Below are positions 23,075-32,061 of a stretch of 64,000 nt of DNA, piece by piece. Under the pieces are notes generated by a model that made no database searches, had not been told where the DNA came from, and saw only the letters and a program-made list of their open reading frames with translations. This DNA is from Candidatus Methanocrinis natronophilus (lineage in GTDB: Archaea > Halobacteriota > Methanosarcinia > Methanotrichales > Methanotrichaceae): the NCBI GenBank assembly GCA_029167045.1, contig JARFPK010000001.1, forward strand, positions 43,350-107,349, in the 5' to 3' direction. The first letter of the stretch is position 1, and each line of letters opens with the position of its first letter. The position numbers and the translations under genes were made by a program.

Positions 23075-24037
23075 ATGAATTTGGTAAGTATAGGGACGAT
23101 GATTAGGATCTCGGCGGCGCTCCTGGTGATGCTGGCCGTCTCGGCTCCAGCTTGGGCCACAGACAATCCGGCAGGTTACTACATTAAGAACACCCAGACC
23201 CTGGAGCAGGACGTGGAGGGAGAGGGTTACGCCATGGTATATCAGAAGGTGAACACCAAGACCCTCCAGTTCAAAAACTACATGCATGGCAGCGGGTCCA
23301 TGGACGCTGCGATCCTGTTGAGCTCAAATCAGAGTGCCAGCAGCACAAGGCTCCAGGATCAGAATACACTGGCTTTCGGAGCCTCTGTTACAACTCGCAA
23401 CAGTGACATCTCCTTTGTGGAGCAGAACGAGATGACCTACTCTCCGATGGCGATGGTCTACGGCACCGGATGGTACGAGAGAAACCCCATAATCTACAAC
23501 TCCAAGCTGAAGGAGAGGACCGAAGCTAAGAACTATGACGGCAGCGCGTGCAGTGGTGACAGTCTAGGTGTCTCGATGCTCCACCAGATCGAGTACGCTT
23601 CGGCCTTTAAAAAGGACATAGCAGTCAAACTCAAAAACGAAGAGAAGAGCTCCGGACACAGCTCTAGTCCCAAAGACGGATTGAGCAGCACCAGCATGAG
23701 GATAGAAGAGGAGGTAATTGAAGGTGCGGTCCATGTAGGCCAGATCCTCACGAAGCTCGACTCCAAGCAACACGGATGGAAGAACCCCCTCGTCGAGATC
23801 GACGAGAACTACCACGGAACCTTCAGGATCAAGAAAGAGATGGAGATAAGCACCGACTGTAGGGGTTCAAAGCCGAGGGAGGACTGGTTATCCTGCTGCT
23901 TCGGCGGCTATGAAGGCATTCATGAAGACGACAAGATGTGGGGCGAGAAGGAGGTCTTCGACTCCACCTGTCGGGATGAAGCCTGGGGGAAGACCTGGGA
24001 AGACAAGTCGAAGGCCCAATACTGTAAGGAATGTTGA
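23075..24037 (+). CDS. Secreted protein of unknown function with Cys-rich tail
   Basis: 320 residues, not recognised. A signal peptide is clear (hydrophobic run ISAALLVMLAVSAPAWA, cleaved near residue 29; the start could also be the ATG at 23099). The mature part is polar, rich in Asn, Ser and Lys, with YYIKNTQTLEQDVEGEGYAM and MTYSPMAMVYGTGWYERNP, and no repeats seen. The last 60 residues carry six cysteines, in DCRGSK, LSCCFGG, STCRDE and a terminal YCKEC. That could mean disulfides or a bound metal. The start is supported by GGAGGAGGG just upstream. A surface or extracellular role is inferred from the signal alone. Confidence 0.65.
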   Translation: MNLVSIGTMIRISAALLVMLAVSAPAWATDNPAGYYIKNTQTLEQDVEGEGYAMVYQKVNTKTLQFKNYMHGSGSMDAAILLSSNQSASSTRLQDQNTLAFGASVTTRNSDISFVEQNEMTYSPMAMVYGTGWYERNPIIYNSKLKERTEAKNYDGSACSGDSLGVSMLHQIEYASAFKKDIAVKLKNEEKSSGHSSSPKDGLSSTSMRIEEEVIEGAVHVGQILTKLDSKQHGWKNPLVEIDENYHGTFRIKKEMEISTDCRGSKPREDWLSCCFGGYEGIHEDDKMWGEKEVFDSTCRDEAWGKTWEDKSKAQYCKEC

Positions 24038-24120
24038 TCAAAGATCACGATGGTAAACGAGAGGCGCTTGACGCCCGTGGCCCAAGCGCCGCTCCCTCCA
24101 ACTTTTTTGTTCTAATTCTT

Positions 24121-24978
24121 TTAGCTAAAGGTAAGAGCTTCTGCAGGGAGAAAGCCGATCTCCTCCACCAGGGACTGGCCCGCCTCCCCCAGGAGGAAGT
24201 CTATGAAGGCCTTCTCGCCGGCGTCGGGCTCCCCCCAGGTGATGACGTAGAGGGGACGAGTGAGGAGGTAGGTGCCGTCCCTGATGGTCTCGGCGGTGGG
24301 GAAGACCCCCTCGTAGGCGACGGCCCGGAGGGGGCCGTCCTGGACGTAGTTGAAGCCGAGGTACCCTATCGCCCATTCGCTCTTGGTTATCGCCGTCTTC
24401 ATCTCGGCGTTGTTCTGGGCGTAGGTGGATGCGCCGAGGGCCTCCGTCGCCAGCTCTCCCATCACCATCTCGTTGAAGAGGTCGCCGGTCCCCGAGCCGA
24501 CCGTCCGGGCGACGGCGTAGATATCGAGATCGGGCCCCCCGAGATCCCTCCAGTTCGTCACGTTCCCGTCGTATATCCCTCGGAGCTGATCTCTGGTCAG
24601 GTTGGTGACCCCTCCCTCGTATATCGATCGGCTGACGGCGATGCATACGGCGTCATAGCCTATAAGATACTCTCTGAAGTTGTCGCCGTACAGGGCTACC
24701 TCATCGTCCCTCACCTCCCGGGAGGACATCCCGATGGAGGAGAAGCCGCTGGCGACGTTCTTGATCCCCACCCCGGAACCCCCGACGCCGCTGACCGTCA
24801 CCATGATCCCGGTCTGTTGCATGTTGAAAACCTCGGCGGAGACCTCCACCAGGGGCATTACCGTCGTCGACCCGGTGACGGTGACCGTCTGCAAGCCCCC
24901 CATGACCGGGGATGTCCCGGCCAGGACGAAGATCACCGCCATTGTGGAGATGAACGCCAGTGAGGACATTTTGTTCAA
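24121..24978 (-). CDS. Phosphate-type ABC solute-binding protein (PstS family), orphan
   Basis: 285 residues with a signal peptide (about 1-27). VTVTGSTTVMPLVEVSAEVF is the phosphate-binding-type start, and SSIGMSSREVRDDE, then VGSGTGDLFNEMVM, match PstS pockets; the last region AIGYLGFNYV is also typical. No PstC, PstA, PstB or PhoU follows, so the rest of the transporter is elsewhere or the protein has another role. Upstream the gene is preceded by an AT-rich promoter-like stretch at about 25000-25025. Confidence 0.85.
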   Translation of the reverse strand: MNKMSSLAFISTMAVIFVLAGTSPVMGGLQTVTVTGSTTVMPLVEVSAEVFNMQQTGIMVTVSGVGGSGVGIKNVASGFSSIGMSSREVRDDEVALYGDNFREYLIGYDAVCIAVSRSIYEGGVTNLTRDQLRGIYDGNVTNWRDLGGPDLDIYAVARTVGSGTGDLFNEMVMGELATEALGASTYAQNNAEMKTAITKSEWAIGYLGFNYVQDGPLRAVAYEGVFPTAETIRDGTYLLTRPLYVITWGEPDAGEKAFIDFLLGEAGQSLVEEIGFLPAEALTFS

Positions 24979-25119
24979 TAGATCACTCCCTTTTAGTAAA
25001 ACCGCTAGTAGTATATGATATTTGTTGTGGGAGTGAGAGAGATCATCCCATCTCTGCCACCGTCGTGAGATCTCCAGTTGGGGGTATCTCCAAAAGGAGA
25101 AAGAGCGGCCAGGAGGAGG

Positions 25120-26196
25120 TCAACCCACCCGGCGGTAGAGGGTCGTCCTCTCCACCGGGACCCTCCCGTTCCTCTCGATCAGATCGCAGAACTGGCCGGG
25201 GGTGGTCCACTCCCCCTCCACCGCCCCCGCCGTCCGGGATATGTTCTCCTCCATCAGGGTCCCCCCCAGGTCGTTGACCCCCCAGTGGACCGTCTTGCCC
25301 GCCATCTCCCTGCCGAGCTTCACCCAGCTCGCCTGGATGTTCCCTATGAGGGGGTGGAGGGCGACCCTCGCCAGAGCATGCATCTTGAGGTTCTCCAAGG
25401 GATCCACCCTGGAGGACGACGGGCCCAGATCGTTGTTTCCCGGCATGAAGGGGAGGAGGACGAACTCGGTGAACCCGCCGGTCTCGGCCTGGATCTCCCT
25501 GAGGAGGAGGAGGTGGCTGATCCGGTCCTCCAGCCTCTCCAGGTGGCCGTAGAGGATGGTGGAGGTGGTGGGAACACCGAGGCGATGAGCGGTGACGATC
25601 ACCTCCCTCCACTCCTCCGTCGAGAGCTTCGAGGGGCAGATCTCAGCCCTCACCCGGTCCACCAGGATCTCGGCTGCGGTCCCCGGCATCGATCCGAGGC
25701 CGGAGGCTTTAAGTTCCCTTATCGACTCCTCCACCGTCGTCCCAGAATTCTCCGAGATGTAGAAGACCTCCATGGGGGAGTAGGCGTGAAGGTGGATCCT
25801 CGGATAGTTCTCCCTCACCGCCTCCAGGATCCGGCAGTAGTCCTCGAGGACGAGGCCGGGGGCGAGCCCCCCCTGGATGCAGATCTCGGTGGCAGAGAAC
25901 CTCTCCGCCTCCTCCACCCGGGCCAGGATCTCCTCCTCGCAGAGTAGGTAGCCGTCGTCACGCCGGAAGGCGCAGAACCTGCAGCTTCCTACACACCTGT
26001 TAGTGAAGTTGACGTTCCTGTTGACGACGTAGGTGACGACGTCGCCGCACCACTCCTCCCGAAGGAGGTTTGCGAGGCGGAAGAGCCTCAAAGGCTCCTT
26101 CCAGAGGGCGAGGAGGGAGGGTCCGTCGAGAGGCCGCCCCGAAGAGAGGAGGGGGTCGTCGGAGGCGGGGGCCTCTCGCGCCCCGGACGATATCAT
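25120..26196 (-). CDS. cofH: FO synthase subunit 2 (radical SAM), F420 biosynthesis
   Basis: 358 residues from the ATG at 26196, which overlaps the upstream stop (ATGA). NRCVGSCRFCAF holds the CxxxCxxC cluster motif of radical SAM enzymes, after NRNVNFTN. ICIQGGLAPGLVLEDYC and HAYSPMEVFYISENSG are CofH hallmarks, as is LLPFMPGNNDLG with the late VNDLGGTLMEENISR. CofH, with CofG, condenses tyrosine-derived material with 5-amino-6-ribitylaminouracil to make FO, the chromophore of coenzyme F420. CofG is not in this window. It is the last gene of an operon with the PUA-like protein and an NSUN methylase. Confidence 0.92.
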   Translation of the reverse strand: MISSGAREAPASDDPLLSSGRPLDGPSLLALWKEPLRLFRLANLLREEWCGDVVTYVVNRNVNFTNRCVGSCRFCAFRRDDGYLLCEEEILARVEEAERFSATEICIQGGLAPGLVLEDYCRILEAVRENYPRIHLHAYSPMEVFYISENSGTTVEESIRELKASGLGSMPGTAAEILVDRVRAEICPSKLSTEEWREVIVTAHRLGVPTTSTILYGHLERLEDRISHLLLLREIQAETGGFTEFVLLPFMPGNNDLGPSSSRVDPLENLKMHALARVALHPLIGNIQASWVKLGREMAGKTVHWGVNDLGGTLMEENISRTAGAVEGEWTTPGQFCDLIERNGRVPVERTTLYRRVG

Positions 26197-26630
26197 CGGC
26201 CACACCCCTGCGAACCCTCCGAAAAGCCCTCCATATCCTTTCCCTCGATCCTCCGCTCCTTGGGAAGCTGGCTGATCAGATCGCCCCTCGAATATAGACC
26301 GCATCCCAGGACGTCCCCTCTATAAGATACCACCACGTAGCCGTCCTCGACGGGAGCCCAGAGCTGCTGCCTCTCCCCGGCTATAAACCTCCTCGCCTCT
26401 CCGTCGGATAGGTCGACGGCGTTCTTGGTGGCGAAGCGGCCGAAGAGCTGGAGGGCGTAGGTCGTCGGCTTTGGGACCCGCCCCCGGATGGAGATGAACC
26501 GCAGCCCAAGAGCCTCATAGTCCAGATCCGGGATATCTTCGAGGCTGAAGGCCCAGATGTTACGCCCCCTCCGAAAGAAACTGACGGCTTCGAAGGCCTC
26601 GGACGGGATCCCGAAACGAGATCCCATCAT
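26193..26630 (-). CDS. PUA-like / RsmF C-terminal-type RNA-binding protein
   Basis: 145 residues from the ATG at 26630, which has a good GAGGTG Shine-Dalgarno 6 nt upstream; GTG 26654 is the alternative. GIPSEAFEAVSFFRRGRNIW starts the first half. The second half (WAPVEDGYVVVSYRGDVLGCGLYS) has the PUA/Nip7-like beta-barrel pattern. In other organisms similar domains form the C-terminus of NSUN/RsmF-type m5C methylases. Here it is a separate gene directly downstream of an NSUN methylase gene (about 40 nt gap) and overlapping cofH, so it may be that enzyme's RNA-binding subunit (inference). Confidence 0.65.
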   Translation of the reverse strand: MMGSRFGIPSEAFEAVSFFRRGRNIWAFSLEDIPDLDYEALGLRFISIRGRVPKPTTYALQLFGRFATKNAVDLSDGEARRFIAGERQQLWAPVEDGYVVVSYRGDVLGCGLYSRGDLISQLPKERRIEGKDMEGFSEGSQGCGR

Positions 26631-26670
26631 CTCCGCCACCTCTCCCCGGTCCACCGGCAGGAAGGGCTGC

Positions 26671-27567
26671 CTATTCCTTAACGAGCTTTGCGACAAAGAA
26701 TCCTCCAGTATCGTTCTGGTGGGGGTAGTACCTGGCACATCTCTTCATCTCCTCTCCGAAGGCGGACCCGCCCACCTCCGAGAGCCCCGGCGAGCCCTGA
26801 AGGTCCGGGACGCAGACCTCCTGGAGGCTCAACCCCCGGACCTGGTCCAGGACCCGGGATACCACGGCCTCGTTCTCCTCGGGGGCGAAGGTGCAGGTGG
26901 AGTAGACGACGGTCCCCCCGGGCTTTACGACCTCCACCCCCCTCTTTAAGAGAGCCACCTGGAGCCGCTGGATGCCGAGGGAACGCTTCAGGCTCCACCG
27001 GCCCAGGACGGCGGGGTCCTTTCTCGCCATCCCCTGGCCGGTGCAGGGGACGTCGACGAGGACCCGGTCGAACTTCTGGGCTGGAAAGCGGCGGCCGTCG
27101 TACCTGGTCACCGCGACGTTTATCGCCCCCGCCCTCTCGCAGTTGGAGCGGAGGGACGCCACCCTCCCGTTGGCGGGGTCGTTGGCGACCAGAAGCCCTC
27201 GGTTCTCCATCATCATGGCGATCTGGGTCGTCTTGGAGCCGGGGGCGGCGCAGAGGTCCAGGACCCGCTCTCCGGGCCTGGGGTCCAAGACGACGGCGCA
27301 GACCATGGATATCTCCTCCTGTATGTGAATATGGCCCATCAAGTTCTCTACGAGGTTTCCGGGCTTATCCGTACCCATCCTCATCCCCCAGGGGTACCAG
27401 GCGAAGGGGCGGCATGCCACCTCCGCCACCTTCAGTCTGGAGAGGAGCCGGTCCCGATCGGTCTTGAGGGCGTTTATCCTGGCGGTGACCGGAAGGGGAC
27501 GATAGATCGCCTCGACGAACCGATCGAACTCCGGGATCACGCCTGCGTACCTCGCAAGGCCGTCCAT
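26671..27567 (-). CDS. NSUN (NOL1/NOP2/Sun)-family RNA m5C methyltransferase
   Basis: 298 residues from the ATG at 27567 (MDGLARYAGVIPEFDRFV); an upstream in-frame ATG at 27642 adds residues unlike the family. VLDLCAAPGSKTTQIAMMM is the SAM-binding loop, DVPCTGQGMARKDP carries the conserved release cysteine, and YSTCTFAPEENEAVV the catalytic cysteine. The N-terminal PUA-like piece is short. Target, tRNA or rRNA, cannot be decided. It heads an operon followed by the separate PUA-like gene and cofH. A plus-strand promoter for the TRAM genes lies behind it. Confidence 0.9.
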   Translation of the reverse strand: MDGLARYAGVIPEFDRFVEAIYRPLPVTARINALKTDRDRLLSRLKVAEVACRPFAWYPWGMRMGTDKPGNLVENLMGHIHIQEEISMVCAVVLDPRPGERVLDLCAAPGSKTTQIAMMMENRGLLVANDPANGRVASLRSNCERAGAINVAVTRYDGRRFPAQKFDRVLVDVPCTGQGMARKDPAVLGRWSLKRSLGIQRLQVALLKRGVEVVKPGGTVVYSTCTFAPEENEAVVSRVLDQVRGLSLQEVCVPDLQGSPGLSEVGGSAFGEEMKRCARYYPHQNDTGGFFVAKLVKE

Positions 27568-27818
27568 GACGGCGCAATCCGCGTTTCTAGGATATATTCC
27601 CAGCCGTCGGATGGATGAATGGTCCCGGTCCCCCACCCCCATCGACCCCTTCGGCGGTCGATCGGAATCGTCTCATGCCGGTGGCGGGCTTGAATGCTGC
27701 CGATCTCATTGGAAGGCCAGAGCGGTCGGCCTCATGAGCAAAAGGATTTAATAGTGGGAATGATTTGTGGACAATGCGGCAAACTGTATCCCAGTTTTCG
27801 CGAAGGACGGTGAAGTGT

Positions 27819-28049
27819 TTGTACGGCAACGATAGAGGTTCTTTCCGAGGCGAGAGCTTCGCCCCCTCCGCCCCCGTGGAGGCCGGAAAGGAGTACGATG
27901 TTGAGATCGAGGACGTCGCCAAGAAGGGAGATGGGATCGCCAGGATCGAGGGCTTCGTAATATTCGTCCCTGACACCAAAGTCGGCGACCAGGTGACGAT
28001 CGTAGTCGACCGGGTGATGCAGAGGTTCGCCATCGGCCACAAGGCCTGA
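27819..28049 (+). CDS. TRAM-domain protein, copy 1
   Basis: 76 residues starting with TTG at 27819. The start is fixed by comparison with the paralogue: both have GGACGGTGA just upstream and begin TTG-TAC. The TRAM domain covers KEYDVEIEDVAKKGDGIARI through the end, with the conserved GDGIAR and VIFVPDTKVGDQVTI. Stand-alone TRAM proteins are small RNA-binding proteins of archaea, some reported as RNA chaperones linked to cold response. The last residues FAIGHKA are nearly identical in the twin. The two genes are 43 nt apart and probably one transcript. Confidence 0.88.
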   Translation: MYGNDRGSFRGESFAPSAPVEAGKEYDVEIEDVAKKGDGIARIEGFVIFVPDTKVGDQVTIVVDRVMQRFAIGHKA

Positions 28050-28092
28050 ACTTATCAATCATCCTCTCTTTTAACAAGGACGGTGAGGCCAT

Positions 28093-28323
28093 TTGTACAG
28101 AAGTGATAGAGGATCCTTCCGAGACGATAGCTTCGAGACGACAGCTCCCGTTGAGGTCGGAAAAGAGTACGACGTAGAGATTGAGGATATCGCAAAACAG
28201 GGCGACGGGATCGCCAGAGTCGAGGGGTTCGTCATATTCGTCCCCGAGACGAAGGTCGGCGACCAGGTGACGATCTCCGTCGACCGGGTCATGCGAAGGT
28301 TTGCCATCGGCCACAAGGTCTGA
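28093..28323 (+). CDS. TRAM-domain protein, copy 2
   Basis: 76 residues from TTG at 28093, with the same leader GGACGGTGA and the same layout as copy 1 (TRAM core KEYDVEIEDIAKQGDGIARV). The two proteins share most residues; differences lie mainly in the N-terminal flexible segment (RGSFRDDSFETTAPV versus RGSFRGESFAPSAPV). A clear hairpin with a T-rich run follows at 28362. Role: RNA binding, probably as an RNA chaperone. This is inference from the family. Confidence 0.88.
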   Translation: MYRSDRGSFRDDSFETTAPVEVGKEYDVEIEDIAKQGDGIARVEGFVIFVPETKVGDQVTISVDRVMRRFAIGHKV

Positions 28324-28361
28324 AGGCGGATGCCGCATTTTATGAGCCGGTGAAAAAGAAG

Positions 28362-28396
28362 TTCAGCCCGGTGGGGCTGAAATCCATTTTATTTTG
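28362..28396 (+). terminator. Terminator after the TRAM pair
   Basis: TTCAGCCC-GGTG-GGGCTGAA is a perfect 8-bp stem, followed by ATCCATTTTATTTT. It ends the TRAM transcript and lies just before the convergent mfnA. Confidence 0.7.
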
Positions 28397-28425
28397 GGTG
28401 GTCAGAGCCATTCCAGGCCGTCGTT

Positions 28426-29559
28426 TCAGCCGCGTCTCTTCACCACGTCCCCGAGGTCTTCTAGAAATAGGTCGACGCTCTCGGCCGTCGAATGGGGCAT
28501 CAGTATCAGCCTCAGAGCCTTAGGACTCCTGGTCGTCGATACCCTCCACCGCCTTTCCAGGAGGTCGGCTCTGACCCCTTCCGGATCGTCCATACGGAGG
28601 GTTACGACGTTCGTCACCGGCTCGATCACCGGCTCGATCCCGACCTTCCTCGCCCCATCCACCATCCGCCTGGAGAGGTCCATGCACCGGCCGACGACCT
28701 CCTTAAAACCCGCCTTCCCGAGATGGTTCATCACCGCCCAGATGGCGGCGGCGGCGGCCCCGCTCCTCGTCCCCGTCAGGGCCTTGGGCCTCGCCAACGT
28801 CAGGTACGGGGCGTAGGCAGCAAGCCTCTCCAGGTCCTCAGGACGTCTGAAGAGGAGGCCGCCTCCCGGGATCGTCGCCATCCCCATCTTGTGGGGGTCG
28901 ATGGTGATGGAGGTGACGGCCTCCACCCTGAAGTCCCATCTCCAGTCCCCCTCCAGGAAGGGGATGACAAAACCCCCGAAGGCGGCGTCGACGTGGAGGT
29001 GGACCCCGTAGTCGGCGGCGATCTCTCCCATCTCGTCGATGGGATCTATCTGGCCGAACTCCGTCGTCCCCGCGATCCCCACAAGAGATACGGTCTTATC
29101 GTCGATGAGGGACTCCGCCGAGGAGAGGTCCACCTTCAAATCGTCGTCGAGATCTGCCTTCCTGATATCGAGGGAGAGAAGGTCGCCGATCTTGTCGAAG
29201 GAGAAGTGGGCGGACTTCGGGACGACGATATTTCCGTCCCGAAAGCTGTAGCCGTTCCTCGCCGCCCTGATCGCCTGGATGTTCGACTCCGTCCCCCCCG
29301 TCGATAGGTAGCCACAGGCATCAGGATAGCCCAGAAGCTCCGCCATCATCCCCACAGCCTGAAGCTCCAGCTCGGCGGAGCCGGGAAATAGCCCCGGATC
29401 GCCCAGGTTCGTCTCCTGGAACTTCTCGTGGGCGAGGAGCGCTATCGGGTGAGGCGGGGTGCACATGGAGGAGAAGATCCTATGGTAGGAGAGGTCCCTC
29501 TCCCTCATCCTTTGGAGGCCTTCCATGACCTCCTCTTCAGATATGCCCTGATCTCTCAA
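28426..29559 (-). CDS. mfnA: L-tyrosine decarboxylase (PLP), methanofuran/tyramine branch
   Basis: 377 residues from a TTG at 29559 (LRDQGISEEEVMEGL fits the family start; upstream frame residues are spurious and overlap PEP synthase). The PLP-binding lysine is in TIDPHKMGMATIPGGG; earlier come SMCTPPHPIA and YLSTGGTESNIQAIRAAR. MfnA decarboxylates tyrosine to tyramine for methanofuran in methanogens; archaeal homologues also act on aspartate to give beta-alanine for coenzyme A. It starts 24 nt after the stop of the PEP synthase gene on the same strand, so the two can be co-transcribed. Confidence 0.9.
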   Translation of the reverse strand: MRDQGISEEEVMEGLQRMRERDLSYHRIFSSMCTPPHPIALLAHEKFQETNLGDPGLFPGSAELELQAVGMMAELLGYPDACGYLSTGGTESNIQAIRAARNGYSFRDGNIVVPKSAHFSFDKIGDLLSLDIRKADLDDDLKVDLSSAESLIDDKTVSLVGIAGTTEFGQIDPIDEMGEIAADYGVHLHVDAAFGGFVIPFLEGDWRWDFRVEAVTSITIDPHKMGMATIPGGGLLFRRPEDLERLAAYAPYLTLARPKALTGTRSGAAAAAIWAVMNHLGKAGFKEVVGRCMDLSRRMVDGARKVGIEPVIEPVTNVVTLRMDDPEGVRADLLERRWRVSTTRSPKALRLILMPHSTAESVDLFLEDLGDVVKRRG

Positions 29560-29582
29560 AGGGTATTCCTCTGTGGGCTTAT

Positions 29583-31865
29583 CTACGCCGGGGGTTGATC
29601 CTCCCGAAGCGCCCTGAGCATTATGATCTTCTCGGCCCTGGCCACGGTATCCCGGACGGTGGCGACGGCGTCGATGTTGGCGGAGATGCTGGTGATACCG
29701 ATCTCCACGAGCCTCTTGGCCATCTCGGGGTAGGAACCGGCCTGGCCGCAGATGGAGGTGGCGACCCCCGCCTTGTTGCACCGCTCGACGACGTACTCGA
29801 TCTGGGCTAGGACCGCCGGGTGGAGCTCGGAGTAGAGGCCTGCTACGTTCTCATTGTTTCTGTCGACGGCGAGGGTGTACTGGGTGAGGTCGTTGGTCCC
29901 GAAGGAGACGAAGTCGATGCCGTCCTCGATGAAATCGTCTATGGTGAGGGCGGCCGCCGGGGTCTCCACCATGATGCCGACGTCGATCTTCTCCAGGTCC
30001 AGCCCCTCCTCCACCATCAGGACCTTCGCCCGCCGAAACTCGTTGACGTGCTGGACGAGTGGGAGCATGATCCCGACGTTGGTGAGCCCCATCTCATGGA
30101 GCTTCTTGAAGGCCCTCATCTCCAGGCGGAAGTGGTCAGGCTCCTCCAGGTCCCTGCGGATACCGCGCCAGCCGAGCATCGGGTTGTGCTCGGAGGGCTC
30201 GTCCTCCCCGCCCTCCATCCCCCGGAACTCGTCGGTGGGAGCGTCGAGGGTCCTCACCCAGACGGGCCTGGGGTAGAAGGCCTCAGCCACCGCCATCACT
30301 CCGCCGACGAGCTCCTCGACGTACTCGTCCTCCCTCCCCGCCTTGATGTAGTACCGGGGGGTCTTGCCGAGGCCGAGGATCATATGCTCGATCCTGAGAA
30401 GGCCGACGCCGTCGGCGAGAGTGGCAGCCGCAGCCTCCGCAGCCTCGGGCATGCTGACGTTCACCTTCACCTCCGTCGCCGTTATCGGCTTGTAGGCGAA
30501 GGCGACGGCAGGGCCCGTCGGCTCCACCGACTTCGCCTTCTTAAGCCGCCCCTCGTAGACCTTCCCCTTTCCTCCGTCGACGGTTATCACCATCCCGTCG
30601 GATAAGGTCTTGGTGGCGGACTTGGTGCCAACGACAGCCGGAAAACCCAGCTCCCGGCTGACGATGGCGGCGTGACAGGTGAGGCCACCCTCGTCGGTGA
30701 CTATGGCTCCGGCCCGCTTCATCGCCGGGACCATATCCGGCTCCGTCATCACCGTCACCAGGATGTCCCCCTCTTTGACCTTATCAAGATCTCCCAACCC
30801 GGATACGACCTTCACCTCGCCGGTGGCTACCCCCGGAGATGCGGCAAGGCCGGTGAGGATGACCTCTCCGCTCCCCTTCGCCGCCTCATCTTCGCCCTTT
30901 ACGCCCTTCGTTATCGTGGTGATCGGCCTTGACTGGAGGATGAACATCTTCCCCTTCTCGTAAGCCCACTCGATATCCTGGGGGATGCCGTAGTGCCTCT
31001 CCAGGAGGTCCCCCTGGGCCGAAAGCTCCAGGATCTCCTCGTCGCTGAGTACTACCTTCTCCCTCAGGTCCTGGGGTGTCTTCTTCGTCACCGTCTCTCC
31101 AGTCTTCTTGTCCCGGAAGATCATCGTCTCCTTTGCGGCGATCGACTTGGAGACTATCCTCGAACCCTTCCTGTCGACGACGTAATGGTCCGGGGATACG
31201 GATCCGCTGACTACGGATTCGCCTAGTCCCCAGGCAGCTTCGATGATAACCTCCGGCTCTCCGGTGGTGGGATGAGAGCTGAACATCACCCCCGACTTCT
31301 CCGCATCCACCATCTTCTGGACGGTGACGGAGATGTTCACCTTCTCGTGCTCAAACCCCCTGTCGACCCGGTAGAAGATCGCCCTGGCCCCATAGAGGGA
31401 GGCCCAACACTTCCTGGTCGCTTCGAAGACCTGATCCTCGCCCCTCATGTTGAGGAAGGTCTCCTGCTGCCCCGCGAAGCTAGCGTCGGGGAGGTCCTCG
31501 GCGGTGGCGCTCGACCTGACGGCGACGAAGAGCTCTTCGCCCTCCCGATCGCACATCTCCCGGTACCGGCCCCTGATCGCCTCCTCGATATCCTTGGGGA
31601 CCTTCGCCTCCAGGACCAGGCCCTTGGCCTTCTCCGCCGCACCGTTGAGGGCCGCCGGATCGTGGACGTCCACCTTCAGCGCATCGAATATGCCGTCAAC
31701 GATCCCCGATCGGGTAATGAAATCTCTATAAGCCTGCGCGGTGACCGCAAACCCCCCCGGTACGGGGACGCCCACGTTTATCATCTCGCCGAGGCTTGCG
31801 CCCTTCCCGCCTACTACGGCGACGTCGTCTTTACCGACTTCTTCCAGCCAAACAACAGCAGCCAT
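29583..31865 (-). CDS. ppsA: Phosphoenolpyruvate synthase
   Basis: 760 residues, full length for the family. The N-terminal ATP-grasp-like part begins VVGGKGASLGEMINVGVPVP and has FAGQQETFLNMRG. The swivelling phospho-His domain has GGLTCHAAIVSRELG with the catalytic His, and the C-terminal PEP-binding barrel ends CGQAGSYPEMAKRLVEIG. The enzyme turns pyruvate and ATP into PEP, AMP and phosphate, the gluconeogenic step needed by an acetate-grown methanogen. It overlaps no neighbour and is upstream of mfnA on the same strand. Confidence 0.95.
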   Translation of the reverse strand: MAAVVWLEEVGKDDVAVVGGKGASLGEMINVGVPVPGGFAVTAQAYRDFITRSGIVDGIFDALKVDVHDPAALNGAAEKAKGLVLEAKVPKDIEEAIRGRYREMCDREGEELFVAVRSSATAEDLPDASFAGQQETFLNMRGEDQVFEATRKCWASLYGARAIFYRVDRGFEHEKVNISVTVQKMVDAEKSGVMFSSHPTTGEPEVIIEAAWGLGESVVSGSVSPDHYVVDRKGSRIVSKSIAAKETMIFRDKKTGETVTKKTPQDLREKVVLSDEEILELSAQGDLLERHYGIPQDIEWAYEKGKMFILQSRPITTITKGVKGEDEAAKGSGEVILTGLAASPGVATGEVKVVSGLGDLDKVKEGDILVTVMTEPDMVPAMKRAGAIVTDEGGLTCHAAIVSRELGFPAVVGTKSATKTLSDGMVITVDGGKGKVYEGRLKKAKSVEPTGPAVAFAYKPITATEVKVNVSMPEAAEAAAATLADGVGLLRIEHMILGLGKTPRYYIKAGREDEYVEELVGGVMAVAEAFYPRPVWVRTLDAPTDEFRGMEGGEDEPSEHNPMLGWRGIRRDLEEPDHFRLEMRAFKKLHEMGLTNVGIMLPLVQHVNEFRRAKVLMVEEGLDLEKIDVGIMVETPAAALTIDDFIEDGIDFVSFGTNDLTQYTLAVDRNNENVAGLYSELHPAVLAQIEYVVERCNKAGVATSICGQAGSYPEMAKRLVEIGITSISANIDAVATVRDTVARAEKIIMLRALREDQPPA

Positions 31866-32061
31866 GGGATATCCACCTACTTTTTTAGGAAGCGAAATTT
31901 CGATCTATAATGTTCGATCTTGTAGCGGAGACATGGCGGCGGGACCGTATATATCTGTTTTCACGGGAAGGACAGAAGGAGGGACCTGACCTGGGTTCCC
32001 CGGAAGGGCAAGACCCTCCCGACGGAAGGCTAAAGAGAAGGAGGTCGGAATAGGAGGCCCC

